Below, one piece after another: positions 30,944 to 41,433 of a stretch of 64,000 nt of DNA (positions within the stretch are counted from its first letter, which is position 1; each line of letters begins with the position of its first letter). A model generated the notes under the pieces. It was not told the origin of the DNA and ran no database searches. It was given only the letters and a program-made list of their open reading frames with translations. Source of the stretch: Cladobotryum mycophilum (lineage: Eukaryota > Ascomycota > Sordariomycetes > Hypocreales > Hypocreaceae); assembly GCA_036429605.1 (NCBI GenBank), contig CM071589.1, forward strand, positions 558,001 through 622,000, read 5' to 3'. Position numbers and translations under genes: made by a program.

Positions 30944-33112
30944 TCAGATCAATGTAATCGTCTTCTCAGGGGACGCGATTCCGGCCCAAACCCCCTTGAA
31001 CCACTCTTCCCTTTTTACCTCCGTATCATGCACAATAAGTGCCAATCCAATTCTCTCAAAGGTGTCAGGCTGTCCTTTGACCTCAGTCAATGTTAGAAAA
31101 ACATCCGAATCCAGCTTCTTTTCACCACCCTTGTTTGCCCTCAGTGTTCCGCCCCGGCCCTCGTGCCGATGTACATACAGCAAGTAACAGGGCGCCAGCT
31201 TGCAGTTTCCCTTCCCGATGCACGAGAAGAAGCCGTACTTGGTCATGTCAGGTCCATCTACCAGGGCATCGGCACAGAAGCTAACATTTGGACCCATTAC
31301 ATCCAGTCGTGGTTCCGAAAATTCACACGCTGACCAGCCTTCTTCCCGGAATTTGTGTGCATCATTCGTGTAGAGAGTATAATCTGCACGCGGAAGACCT
31401 CCCTTGCCCTTCCGGCCGGCTGGTGTGGTGCAGCCTCGACAGCGAATGCGCCAGAATGTGCGTCCCAGAGATGCTTTGAGACGGATGAAACCAGTAGTCA
31501 CCTGGCCAAAGTCGTCTTGCCCAGCGATGACGCATTCTGCTGCCTCAATTTTATTGTCAAAGGACGTTGAGAATCTCGTCGCGGGGGCGATGAAGCTCAG
31601 GCCAAACGGTGCATCAACGCTAGCCCATGACCAAGATGGAGCTCTCCACTCATCACCTCTTGGTCGAGGCTTCGAGAGCGGCGCTCGCACATACCAGAGC
31701 AAACCCTCCATCAGTGTGCTTCGCCAGATGCCCGCCAAATAATCGCCCCCCATGTGCTTGGCAAGAATTCTTGCGGTGGCAGAGAGCGCAGGAAGCTTGT
31801 CGGATCCCTTGGTCAGATTGAGTTTTGCGTACGTCTCGACGACTTCCATCCAGTTGCGGTAGACAAGATTGGCGAGAATGCCGCCAACAAGGCCGCCACC
31901 ATGCTCATTTGGTCTCGACTCCGCCGGTTGCTTGAGCTTGGCCACGTTCATACCTCTTGGGGCAGGATAGAAATGCGGTGCTGTATGGCCGGCACCGCAT
32001 TCACACTGCAATCTCTCCTGGCATCCGACTTGGAACTCGGATTTGTTGCAGTAGAGAATGCGTCGGGACAGCATCCGTTCCTGATAAACCCATGCGCGGC
32101 TAAACAGAGGGAAGTGCTTGAAGAATGCTTCATTCGTGTTGCTAGTATCTCTCCCAGCGCCATTACAATCCCTCACCCCAACGTAAACATCTGGCAGTCC
32201 CAGTTCCTTGATGACCAGACAGCGGTCTGGCGTTGTCTTGGAGAAGCATCCGCCAAAAGAACCGGGCGATGCTGCTGCCGCTATAGTGATGTAGCTGTTA
32301 CGATAAATGTCACCCATTTTAGTAGATTCCACCTCCCAGTCAGCCCGCGAATCTTGGATGATGCAAAGCGAATCGATCTATAGATATTCGATGTCTAGTT
32401 TGCGACACAGTGTAACCGCATCTTGAAATGTCTTGGGTAGTTCTGACCATGGAATGAAGGTGTGATACTCGTGTATCGTTGATGACAATGCTTTTGAATG
32501 GATAAGTTTTGGATCGCCCCAACAATGAGAGAGACAGGCGTATGTGCCAGTCATTCCTTCAGTCGTCACCAGTTTTATCCCGACATCGGCGTTGGAGTTG
32601 GCGATTTCGGTTACATGAAGGAGTCTCTTAGGGAGAGCCACATTGCGCCCAGATCCACAGCTCTGGTGGTCCGCTTCACATTGTTGTACAAATGTGTATG
32701 CTCGGTTGAAAGACATAAACAAAGATGTGTCCCCACTCAACAAGGCTGATGGAGGCATGCCGACAATTCTCATCCTTGCTCCTGTGGCGAGGTTAGCTGA
32801 TCAAAAGTTTCCAGTTTGCCATCCTCGCATCAAACACAGCCATGTGAATCATCCGTCTTGGTGTTCAATCTCCGAAAGTCTATACTAACCTCTTGGATAA
32901 AAGAACTGCATCTTTCGAACACTGCCATCTTTAGATGTGACCTCCAATGTGAACTGTGCGGTAGTCCATTTGAGAAGCGAATCTTTTTTATTGAATTCTG
33001 TGTATGCCTTGAACACTGCTGAGAGTACGAGCTCCAGAAATTCGCATCCTCTGCATCCTTGGCCTGCTGAAACAACGACATCCTCAAAGAAGAATTGATC
33101 TGTCTGAAACAT
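30944..33112 (-). pseudogene. HET-domain protein with one in-frame stop in the HET core
   Basis: HET proteins take part in heterokaryon incompatibility, triggering cell death when unlike hyphae fuse. Exon 1 runs from ATG 33112 to 32890, an intron from 32889 to 32782 (GTTAGT donor), and exon 2 from 32781 to 30944, for 686 codons. The HET core is clear: YACLSHCWGDPK, WSELPKTFQDAVTLCRKL, IDSLCIIQDS and YRNSYITIAAAAS. In the usual YLWIDSLCIIQD motif the Trp codon is TAG (32380-32378), codon 209, so translation would stop early. Everything downstream stays open to 30944, including FSRAWVYQERMLSRRILYC. The change is TGG to TAG, which on the other strand is a CpA-to-TpA change, the preferred RIP context. 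More upstream exons are possible. Confidence 0.75.
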
Positions 33113-34160
33113 GACTAACCCCTTTTTATAGCTACTAGGGAAGATTAGCGAAAATGTGCAATCATCTAGGACCGTGAGTCACTTGCTTGTGATTTGAAGG
33201 CTTTGGGCAATTTAGAGTACAACTGGAGGTGTCTGATGCAAAGTAATCTATATCTTTCTGATCCATTTTCGCATACGTTTGCATACTAATGACATCTTGG
33301 ATGGAGACTGTGAAAGATTCCATTTCAACGACAAACAGGCAAAACGTTGGTACTGTGCAGTCAGAGATATCACCCTGTGACAAGAAGAGGAAAAAGACGA
33401 GGAGGGGTCCGTCAAGGAATACCCCGCGCATGCATGCCCCTGCTGACAGGGGCCACTGGGCATTCCTCATTGTATGAAGCTGAGTCTCGGTCCCGCCATG
33501 GAATGAATGTCAATTTGAACTGCATTCAATTGATAGCAAGGCAACATTTGTCTTTCAGAGGCAAGAGGCTGTCACCAAGCCAAGAAAATAACATGTTGTA
33601 CCTTGATTTATTCCAAGAATCTAGACATTGCCCATATCTCCCCGCATTCCTCTCATTCCTCCATATTACTCCATATTACCCTTGTTCCTCTGCATCACCC
33701 TCATCTCAGAATGCCACCGTAACCGTATGGTCCCGAGTCAACTCCACTACCAAAACACTGTTTCGGCCTCTTCCGGGGTCGGTTTGACGCATTGACCCCA
33801 TAGTTGAGTAGAGCAATAATATGCGGTATCCCAAGTTCACCAGGCATGCAAGTGAATACTCGGATAATCAATGATCTTCTATTGCTTCTCATTGTAATAT
33901 ACGTAGAGTCAGTTAGAATGAGGTAACTGCATTGAAGTCCGCATTGAGACTGCCGCAGCAGCGACATGGAGGTGTATCTCGAGATGGCTGAAGGCACAGG
34001 CATGATGTCGGCTGCACCACCGTTTATGGGATTCAACGATATCTCTACGGTGCTACCAGACTCTGTGTTGAAAGTTTAAGAACAACCATGAGAATCCATT
34101 TCAGTCAAATATAGAGCTTGAACAGATAGTAAACACAATTCCGCAACCAAATACATTCAT
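33113..34160. other. Intergenic, no supportable gene
   Basis: Upstream of the HET gene. Several short frames occur on both strands but none shows codon structure or a family motif. The region probably contains the HET promoter near its left end and the terminator of the NTF2-like gene at its right end. Confidence 0.4.
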
Positions 34161-34547
34161 CTACATCTGCGTCTCAGAGTGTGCCGCAAGTCGCCATTCA
34201 CCATCTGATCCTTGTCCCCACGTAGACGAGCCAGTTGCTTCATATGTGTGCTTCCCACGACTAGCCTCGACCCTGTAGGTCACGACACCCGCCATAAGAC
34301 CCACGATAATTATTGAAATGTCCTGGAGCTCGTACTTGTCGAACCTGTGGAATGGCGGCTGCATGGCATCGTCCAAGTCATCCTCGTCTTCTATCTTGAC
34401 AATGTCCATCTCGGGGAACAGCAGGTTTGCGTCTGGCACGCATAGCTTCTTGACGGCGGGTGCGGGATCAGCAGACGTGAGGGCTGTCCAGAGGGAGCGC
34501 TCTTTGCTTTCGAGGTCCTCGCGGATGCGATCGTACATTCGAGGCAT
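34161..34547 (-). CDS. Small NTF2-like (SnoaL/DUF4440-type) protein
   Basis: A 128-residue protein from ATG 34547. An in-frame upstream ATG exists at 34646, but the family's N-terminal helix begins with the chosen start (MPRMYDRIREDLESKERSLWTALTSAD). The pattern is helix, then strands with DANLLFPEMDIVKI and RFDKYELQDISIIIVGLMAGVVTYRVEA, ending WRLAAHSETQM. This matches the cone-shaped NTF2-like fold found in DUF4440/SnoaL proteins, where the C-terminal strand typically reads WR-x-A-x-H-x-T. Such proteins range from small-molecule isomerases to binding proteins, so no reaction is assigned. It stands alone between intergenic DNA and has no visible operon-like context. Confidence 0.72.
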   Translation of the reverse strand: MPRMYDRIREDLESKERSLWTALTSADPAPAVKKLCVPDANLLFPEMDIVKIEDEDDLDDAMQPPFHRFDKYELQDISIIIVGLMAGVVTYRVEASRGKHTYEATGSSTWGQGSDGEWRLAAHSETQM

Positions 34548-35656
34548 GATTTTCAGGATGGTGAGGTTGTTTTTTTTATACTGATGTATATAGGTTAGCC
34601 TTTTTAGGGAGACATGAGAATAGATCTGGTGATGGTACATACGCAAGAAGTTTTAGAAATTAAATCAGTATAATGACTATGAATGTGCTACGTAAATGAG
34701 GAAATTGTAAACACGGGTGGTGATTGCAACTCATTGCGGTTATGTATCATAACGGGCAATGTTGTCATTCTGAGGGGAGACCATCATCATGTCTGGACGA
34801 CGTCACTGGCCCCCCTGTGACTATGACGTTGCGGTCAATTTATTCGGGCGCCATCTTTTCTTTGCCACCAGCTCAAGCATGAATTTGGAGGCTCAACCCT
34901 GTCGCAACGGTCACTGTAAACACCAGAACCAAGGGATTGATCGTGCAATGACGTTGGAAGCATCAGAAATCTGGTTTGATGATTAAGCTAATGATGGAAG
35001 ATGTGCTAATGGGAGACCAGGGACAAGCGATCGAGAACATTACCACGATGCCGGCTACGCGCCGATGGACACTACTGCAAAACCCTGGAACTGTTGGTGC
35101 ATGTCGTGCGACACGTCGTGTTTGTGGTGATAGATGCACCGCCAAAAGCACGGAAAATGCGACGTTGAATCGACTATGCTCCTACGACAACGAATGACAT
35201 CGAAACGGTGTCTTGAAATTACTCGATGATGAGCCACCGAATTTGAATACGCTCGTCGTGTATAACCTACAGTATAACGCGCCCATGATAGCCTCAGCAG
35301 CGACGTCCTGTAAGCATGGACCGCTACACGATGTGGCCGGCTTTGCTGGCTTGTTGGCCATAGCTTCAGACTTGTAAAACCTCGTGGGTAAGGTCAGAAC
35401 AGAGCTGCAGAGATTGTGAGATTATGAATGGCTTCTGATGGGATCCATGGATTTGGATCTTTCGTCTTCAGCTGCTGCAAACGACCAAGAGCTGTCGGGG
35501 TGTCAAAAGGACCCAACTCATTTCTATTAGCAATGAACGGCATAGAAGCTTCATGTTCACCAAAGCAATAATGCTTTCTCCACGCCATACAAGATGCATC
35601 TTTTGATGCGGCCGCCTCTAAAATAAAAGAAGCAAAATGGAGGCACTTGAATCAGA
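34548..35656. other. Intergenic, no supportable gene
   Basis: About 1.1 kb of normal composition up to the pogo relic. Short frames on both strands overlap one another and carry no motif. Confidence 0.4.
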
Positions 35657-35658
35657 TA

Positions 35659-37527
35659 ACATAATCCACAAGCGAGCAGACCACACAAGCGAGCGGACCA
35701 CCCTCCATAACAATATCTACCTTTGCATCTATATATTAAATTCCTCTATAATCTCTTATAGTAAAACCTTTAAATAAAAATAAGATATTACTTACCCTTT
35801 AAGCTCTTAAATAAAACCTAAATTTAAGTCTTAGAGCTATAACTAAGATTTATAATATTAATCGTATAATAATTCTTTAATGTTATACTAGTATATTTTT
35901 ATAATATAATATAATTATTAATTTAATAAATCTTATAAAATTAGAAAAAAAGGCTATAATTAAATATATAATTAATTTATCTGTGTGATTATTTTTACTT
36001 AGATTATTTAGTATTAAAAAAATAATTAATTATTTACTATATATATATAATATATTATTAGTTAATAAAAATTAAATATTAAATTTTATTAAATATTAAC
36101 TAAAGTTTTATATATACTAGGCTTATAAATATAATTATTAAAAAGCTAAATATAAAAATCTAAAACTTATTAATAATTAGTTTATTTTTATATAGAATAT
36201 AAAGATTAAATATAAAGTCTTTAATAATAATTTTTATAACTTTAATAAGACTAGTTTTATAATAGGTATTATTTTTCTAGGTATAGTTATTATAACTTTA
36301 AAAGGTTTTATAAAAGTTAAATTATCTTAGCCTAGTAACCGAGAATAAGTAATTATAATCTAAAACATTAATACAATAAATTAAATAATACTATTACTTA
36401 TTATTTTTGCTATATAATATTATCTTAAGAATTAATATTAAAAGTATAATTTTTTAATAGATTAATATATTATAATAATAAAAAATAGTTAGACTATTAA
36501 TAAGATTAGCTTAAATTAGATTAAGTATTTTAATTATTATATAGCTTTTTGTATAAAAAGGATCTATTAAATATTTATCCTTAATAGTTATAAAAACCAT
36601 TATTTAATAGTATTTAAGCTTTATTATAAGGAGTATAAGATTATTATAGTCTATATACCTTTTTATTCCTTATATTTATTTTAATTATTAAATATTAGTT
36701 ATTTTAGGCTATTAAAGTAAATATATAATTAATAAATTAAAAAACTAATATATATATATATTATATATATTAATAAGCTTAATTTTTTTATACCTTTTAT
36801 ATAGTATTTTTTATTATAATTAATAAAAAAAACATTAAAAAAAGCTTTTTAAGATCTAGTCTATTACTATTTAATCTATAAAGTGTTCTTTTAAAGCTTT
36901 ATATAGAATTATAAATATCAATACTTTTAAAAACATTAATTAGGCCTATATAGCCTTAGGTCTTAAAAACACTAAAAAATATATATAAAACTAATTTATA
37001 ATTAAAGTATATAAAAAATTATATTATTACTTATTAAAATAGCTTTTTAATTATAATATTAAATATAATTAATTAATTTATAAAAAAAATAATAGTAATA
37101 ATATATTAAATAATACTTTTATATATAAAGGTCTAAGACCTTTATATAGTAAATAAGACTATAAGTAAGCACTATAAAGTAAAAAAAGTATATATATAAT
37201 TTAAAGGTACTCTTACTATTAAAAAAAGAATAGGTCAATTAGATTAAAAAAATATAAATACATAAATAAAATAAGAAAAGCAGCAAGGAGAGTCTTATAT
37301 AAAGGCTACACGTTATAGTAAGTATAGTAAGATAGGCTATAATGTACAAACTTATAAAGAAATATAATAAAATAAAAAAGATATTTCTTATTCTATTATT
37401 AGTATAATAGTTACTTAGTATTTTTTTAATATAGGTATAAAAGAAAAGGGCTATAAGAAGGTGGCTTCATTCTGATCTAAATGAGTGGTCCGCTCGCTTA
37501 TGTGGTCCGCTCGCTTGTGGATTACGT
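35659..37527 (+). mobile_element. RIP-degraded pogo-family element, second subfamily
   Basis: The element is 1869 bp. Its ends read ACATAATCCACAAGCGAGC and the inverse GCTCGCTTGTGGATTACGT, with TA duplications at 35657-35658 and 37528-37529. Each TIR again holds a 17-bp-spaced doublet, here AGCGAGCGGACCAC in place of AGCGAGTGGTACAC. The interior follows the intact transposase base for base with many G-to-A and C-to-T changes. For example the NFDETGF catalytic region survives near 36236-36256 as NFNKTSF, so both the first catalytic Asp and the neighbouring Glu are lost. The zinc-knuckle region also remains near 37310-37360. It cannot encode a working transposase but could in principle be mobilised through its TIRs. 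Confidence 0.9.
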
Positions 37528-37559
37528 TAAGCTTAACCATAAGAATCGATATGGTCTGT

Positions 37560-38806
37560 CGGTAGATGGAGGATGCAGGAGACACACATCTCATCCAACA
37601 AACCCATACGCGTCTTTAGCAATATGACGCCTCTAACGGGAGCAAGTCATCGTTGCGACGCCTGCAACGACCGCTGTGGTCGCTTCGACACTGACAGGTT
37701 CTACCAAGACGGGAACAGGCCAACATTGCTTACACCACCTGGGCACCCACCACTGATACTACTGAATACATCACCAGCACGGTAGCAACTGTTCATATAC
37801 AAATGGCCATAACTAAAACAGACGTCACTGTCATTAAAGGGACCGACGTTTCCACCTCTTGGATCACTTCCACTACTCCCATTTATTATATCCCTTCATC
37901 GCCAGCTCCTACAGTGGTCCCCGGAGATCGATATGGGTCGGGTTGGATGCACGCATGCCCCGCGGCCAAGGCCCCTACAGCGCTGCCAACTTATGCATCT
38001 ACTTTCAGTGACGGTTACAACTACGGTGTTATAGTTTTGCGTTAGTAGCCGTCTTGTTCGCGGGCGTGTCATATTTGGTGGAGGTGGTCGGTTTGGTGAC
38101 TGCAGACACATTGGCTGTTGCTGTCTTTTGGATAATGCCCATGCATGAAGAGACTGGAGAGTATCGGACAGTGCCTGTTGAAAACTCTTAGCAAGCGAGT
38201 CGCTTCACTCCATGCGTCACCAATAGCCAGGGAGTCGATGTGGCCGCCGCGCAGAACGTGCCCGTCCACTGCAACTTCAGCGCTGAACCCCGCCACATTG
38301 TCTCGGCCTCGACGAGCATCTTGACCGTGACAACGACTCAATATGTCCCCCGGTCCCACTCAGTACTGACTGTCAGATAAATCTGAAGGGGTCAAGCGGC
38401 GCTGTCAACGACCGTTTCGTTTTTGGCTCAACCGTTCAAGCCTCCAACGTTTTCTCACCCAAAGGCAGCACGAAAAAGATAATCTACCAGCTTGACGTCG
38501 CTGGTAAGCTGTACCCTTTTGATGGCAACTACCTCGGCTGCACTGCCTACTCATACGGCGCATCACTCTACATCAAGGTACAGCTACCACCCTCTTACTT
38601 GTAACATAGACAGCAGCACTCTGGAGGTTACCTGTGCGTCAAATCCCGTAGCTACGAAGCCTTTTACCTGGTGGGATAGATACCAAACTGCTGATGCCCC
38701 ATACATACTTGTGGCTGGGGAACGTCTGTTCAAAGTGGAAGCACTCTATGCAAGCTTTACGCCGTGCCGATTAACCGTGTTTCCTCTTGAACTGAAAAAG
38801 AAGTAG
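37560..38806 (+). pseudogene. Relic of a Thr-rich secreted or surface protein
   Basis: Three frames carry pieces with one style: IVATPATTAVVASTLTGSTKTGTG near 37648-37720, YTTWAPTTDTTEYITSTVATV near 37733-37795, and TDVSTSWITSTTPIYYIPSSPAP near 37845-37915. A fourth piece, NDRFVFGSTVQASNVFSP and YQLDVAGKLYPFDGNYLGC near 38410-38560, looks like a globular C-terminal domain. The first parts resemble the Thr/Ser-rich stalks of fungal cell-wall proteins. The pieces do not join by evident introns and stops intervene, so I regard it as a decayed gene. The pogo relic sits just upstream and could have displaced its promoter. The family is not identified. Confidence 0.35.
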
Positions 38807-40271
38807 TTTTCTTTTGTTTGTAATTTGTACATGGGGCGGAGAAGATATCTTGTCACTGGCTTTAGAGCTTGATAAAGTAGGAAGTTTTAACGCTGCGTAT
38901 AATTTGAGGTTTTAGAATGGAACCGCCTTTAATTGGCCTGCTTCACACATGCTGCAGCCTCATAATTCACGCAAAAGCATTTCGCTACAGATTACCAAGG
39001 AAGGATTTGATGGCCACTTTTCTATTACCTGAATTTTGCGTGAGGCGGGCGCTCGCCCTCGGGTGCTCCATGGTGTTTTAGAAGAAACATTGCCCACTCA
39101 AACCTTTCTACCTTAGACTCCATCTGTCATCTTATGTGCTCTTTGTTTACTCGAGCACCTATGAAGGGTTCATTTGTCGCGGACTCTTTACATCATTGTG
39201 GCATACACACTCGAAGCTTTATTATGTCCTCTACTGATGAAAGGCATGCAAGACAATAGAGGCAATTTGGTTGCCAGGATCATTAGGCCGTCTTCATACG
39301 AAACATAGGGAACCAAGGGAAACACGAGCAATGCAGAGAAATACGAGAGCTCAGTAGGTGCATGTAAAAATGCAAGGCTTTGTACTGTCAAAGACTCTGT
39401 TTTGCTCTTGAGAATATAATCAATTTGGAAACAGACGGTATGAGGGAGCCGGCAGACATAATTTAGAACCTCCAAGTCATCCGAGTGACTACAATCGTAG
39501 TGTCTATGATGTATGTTTAGTTCACAGGCTCGATACCCAAAACTACGTGAAGGATGGCCTCTAATTAGAGAAAGATTTCTTGTCTCTGGCAGATAAATGT
39601 TTGTGCTTGTATCTACAACATGATGCACTCCATCTCAAAGTCCTTCATTCGTGTTTGCATCAAGACTTAGCCCGATTACTGCCTCACATTTAGACTGTTT
39701 CCCTTTACACAGACTTTCCATCCATACTCCTTTCCACTACTACATAAAGGTAGCCTCATTTTCACACGGATGGACGTGAGAAAAATGGACCGAGTCCCGG
39801 GAAAAGCCCCTCCGCCGGCACAAATATCCATACGCTCATCCGAACCGTCCCCGCGGAGGTCGAATACCGCGGTCAGGATAGGGTTAGTCCACCATTTCCC
39901 GCGGAATCTCAACTTCATATCCATGCTCATGTGGGGCGGTGAAGACACAGAGAGATAATTCAGTAAGTTCATATAATTAATTAAAAAAGAAATACATCGC
40001 TTATTCGATAGCTTATTTTCTCCCGAACCACCAGGTTGTCCATGTTAATATCCTTTCCCATCGCTGTCGCAATCAATTCAAAACGCTTCATGTTTGCACC
40101 CCTGTTTGCATTTCTCGACTCCAGCGCTGAACACGGAATGCTGATCCTGCGTTCATTCCCGTAGCCTCATATTCGGGCACCAATACTCTTATAGTCTCTT
40201 AAGCTCATCATCAAACTGAAGCAATTGAGAGAACTGAAATCCCCATGCAATGTACCACCATATAAGTCGCC
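38807..40271. other. Intergenic, no supportable gene
   Basis: About 1.5 kb. Two minus-strand frames (39188-39628, 146 codons; 39676-39972, 98 codons) lack recognisable motifs, introns or a clear promoter, and are left unannotated. Confidence 0.35.
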
Positions 40272-41433
40272 TCAATTCTCATCTTCATCTTCACCTTCAC
40301 CTTTATATTGATATTGATCTTCCAAGCCACCAATCTGCGCTTGAAGCTTTTTAAACTCAGCCCTGGGCAACCAAAGATTCTGCAGTTTCTCTTCAACGCT
40401 TGTCCGCGCTGAGTAATAGAAATGATCGTATAGCGCGGGTAAGCTCATATTTAGACCCCTATCGGTACGCTCCAAAACCTTTGGAGTTGGTATTCTACCA
40501 ATATCCCAGAGTACATAACCTATGTCTCGGAGTGGATAATGCCTTATGCCGTCCCATAAAATACCCAAATACCCGGGGTCGACCGCTCGCTGGACGGATA
40601 AGTAACCTGAATTCGCGTTTAATGGATCATCGTCCTTGTTTGTATTTGCGTGGATGAGCTTGGTGATGTTTCGATATATCCCTTCGTCAAGTGCCTCAAG
40701 GAGAAAAGGACGACTTCTTGGAAGATTGGTGCGGACAAGTAGTACCCGTTGTTCACTAGTACCATGCACGAAGTTGTCCATTACCTCTAATCCCAATGAG
40801 GTCATGTAACTAATATTTTTATGAATAGTAGCTTGTCTGTATTCACAAAATAGTATAAAAGATAGTTTGAATTACTCTACAGCATCAAAGGCCGATTCAT
40901 ACCTCAAAACCCCACATGGAGGAAAGACTTTACAGTAAAAATCCAAACCGTAAAAAAGCTCTTTCTAGCTATACACACTCGGATCTCGAGAGCTGTATCG
41001 TTTCTCCGGCTATCTCATGCCCGTCAATGCCATCATACAAACACATTGTGCCGTGTGTGCCCCGACAATAGCTGTCCGTAAATCTTGCAAGGCGTTGGCT
41101 AAGCTGGCACATGGGAATCAGTTCTGTCATTGTCTTTGGGAAGTCAAAAGACGAAGTAAAATACTGGTCTAAGAAGGTGGATATTTCCTCTCGATCCTCG
41201 GGTGTCGGTTTGACCACAGAGGACGCACGTATAACGGCAATCATGTGGTGCAAGGTCTCGCGGGAGAAGGAATTTCTAAGTAACGGACCGAGAACCAGCT
41301 CTGGTGCTGCAGAGAAGAGACGGAAACATTGAGGTGATGCGGAGATTAGGTTCTTTAGATCTTGCACCGAGTTGGCTTCGCGCATGATCATGAGCTGCAG
41401 CTCTGATGGCAAATTTTCGAGCTCCATGTTCAT
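40272..41433 (-). CDS. F-box-like protein
   Basis: Two exons are inferred: 41433-40979 and 40836-40272, joined across a 142-bp intron (GTGTGT donor, TACAG acceptor), giving 339 residues. The N-terminus ENLPSELQLMIMREANSVQDLKNLISASPQCFRLF matches the fungal F-box pattern LPxELxxxIxxxxxxxDLxxLxxASPxxxxxF. F-box proteins link substrates to the SCF ubiquitin ligase through Skp1, but many fungal ones are uncharacterised and the partner here is unknown. The rest of the protein is mainly helical with no repeat. The C-terminus is acidic (KGEGEDEDEN). The donor site is not a strong consensus; if the intron is not used, exon 1 alone would end at 40969. Confidence 0.65.

Noticed and set aside
31754..32383. 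Plus-strand frame of 209 codons
   Set aside because: Antisense shadow of the HET gene, whose motifs lie on the minus strand.
39188..39628. 146-codon minus-strand frame
   Set aside because: No motif, no signal peptide, no intron support; treated as chance.
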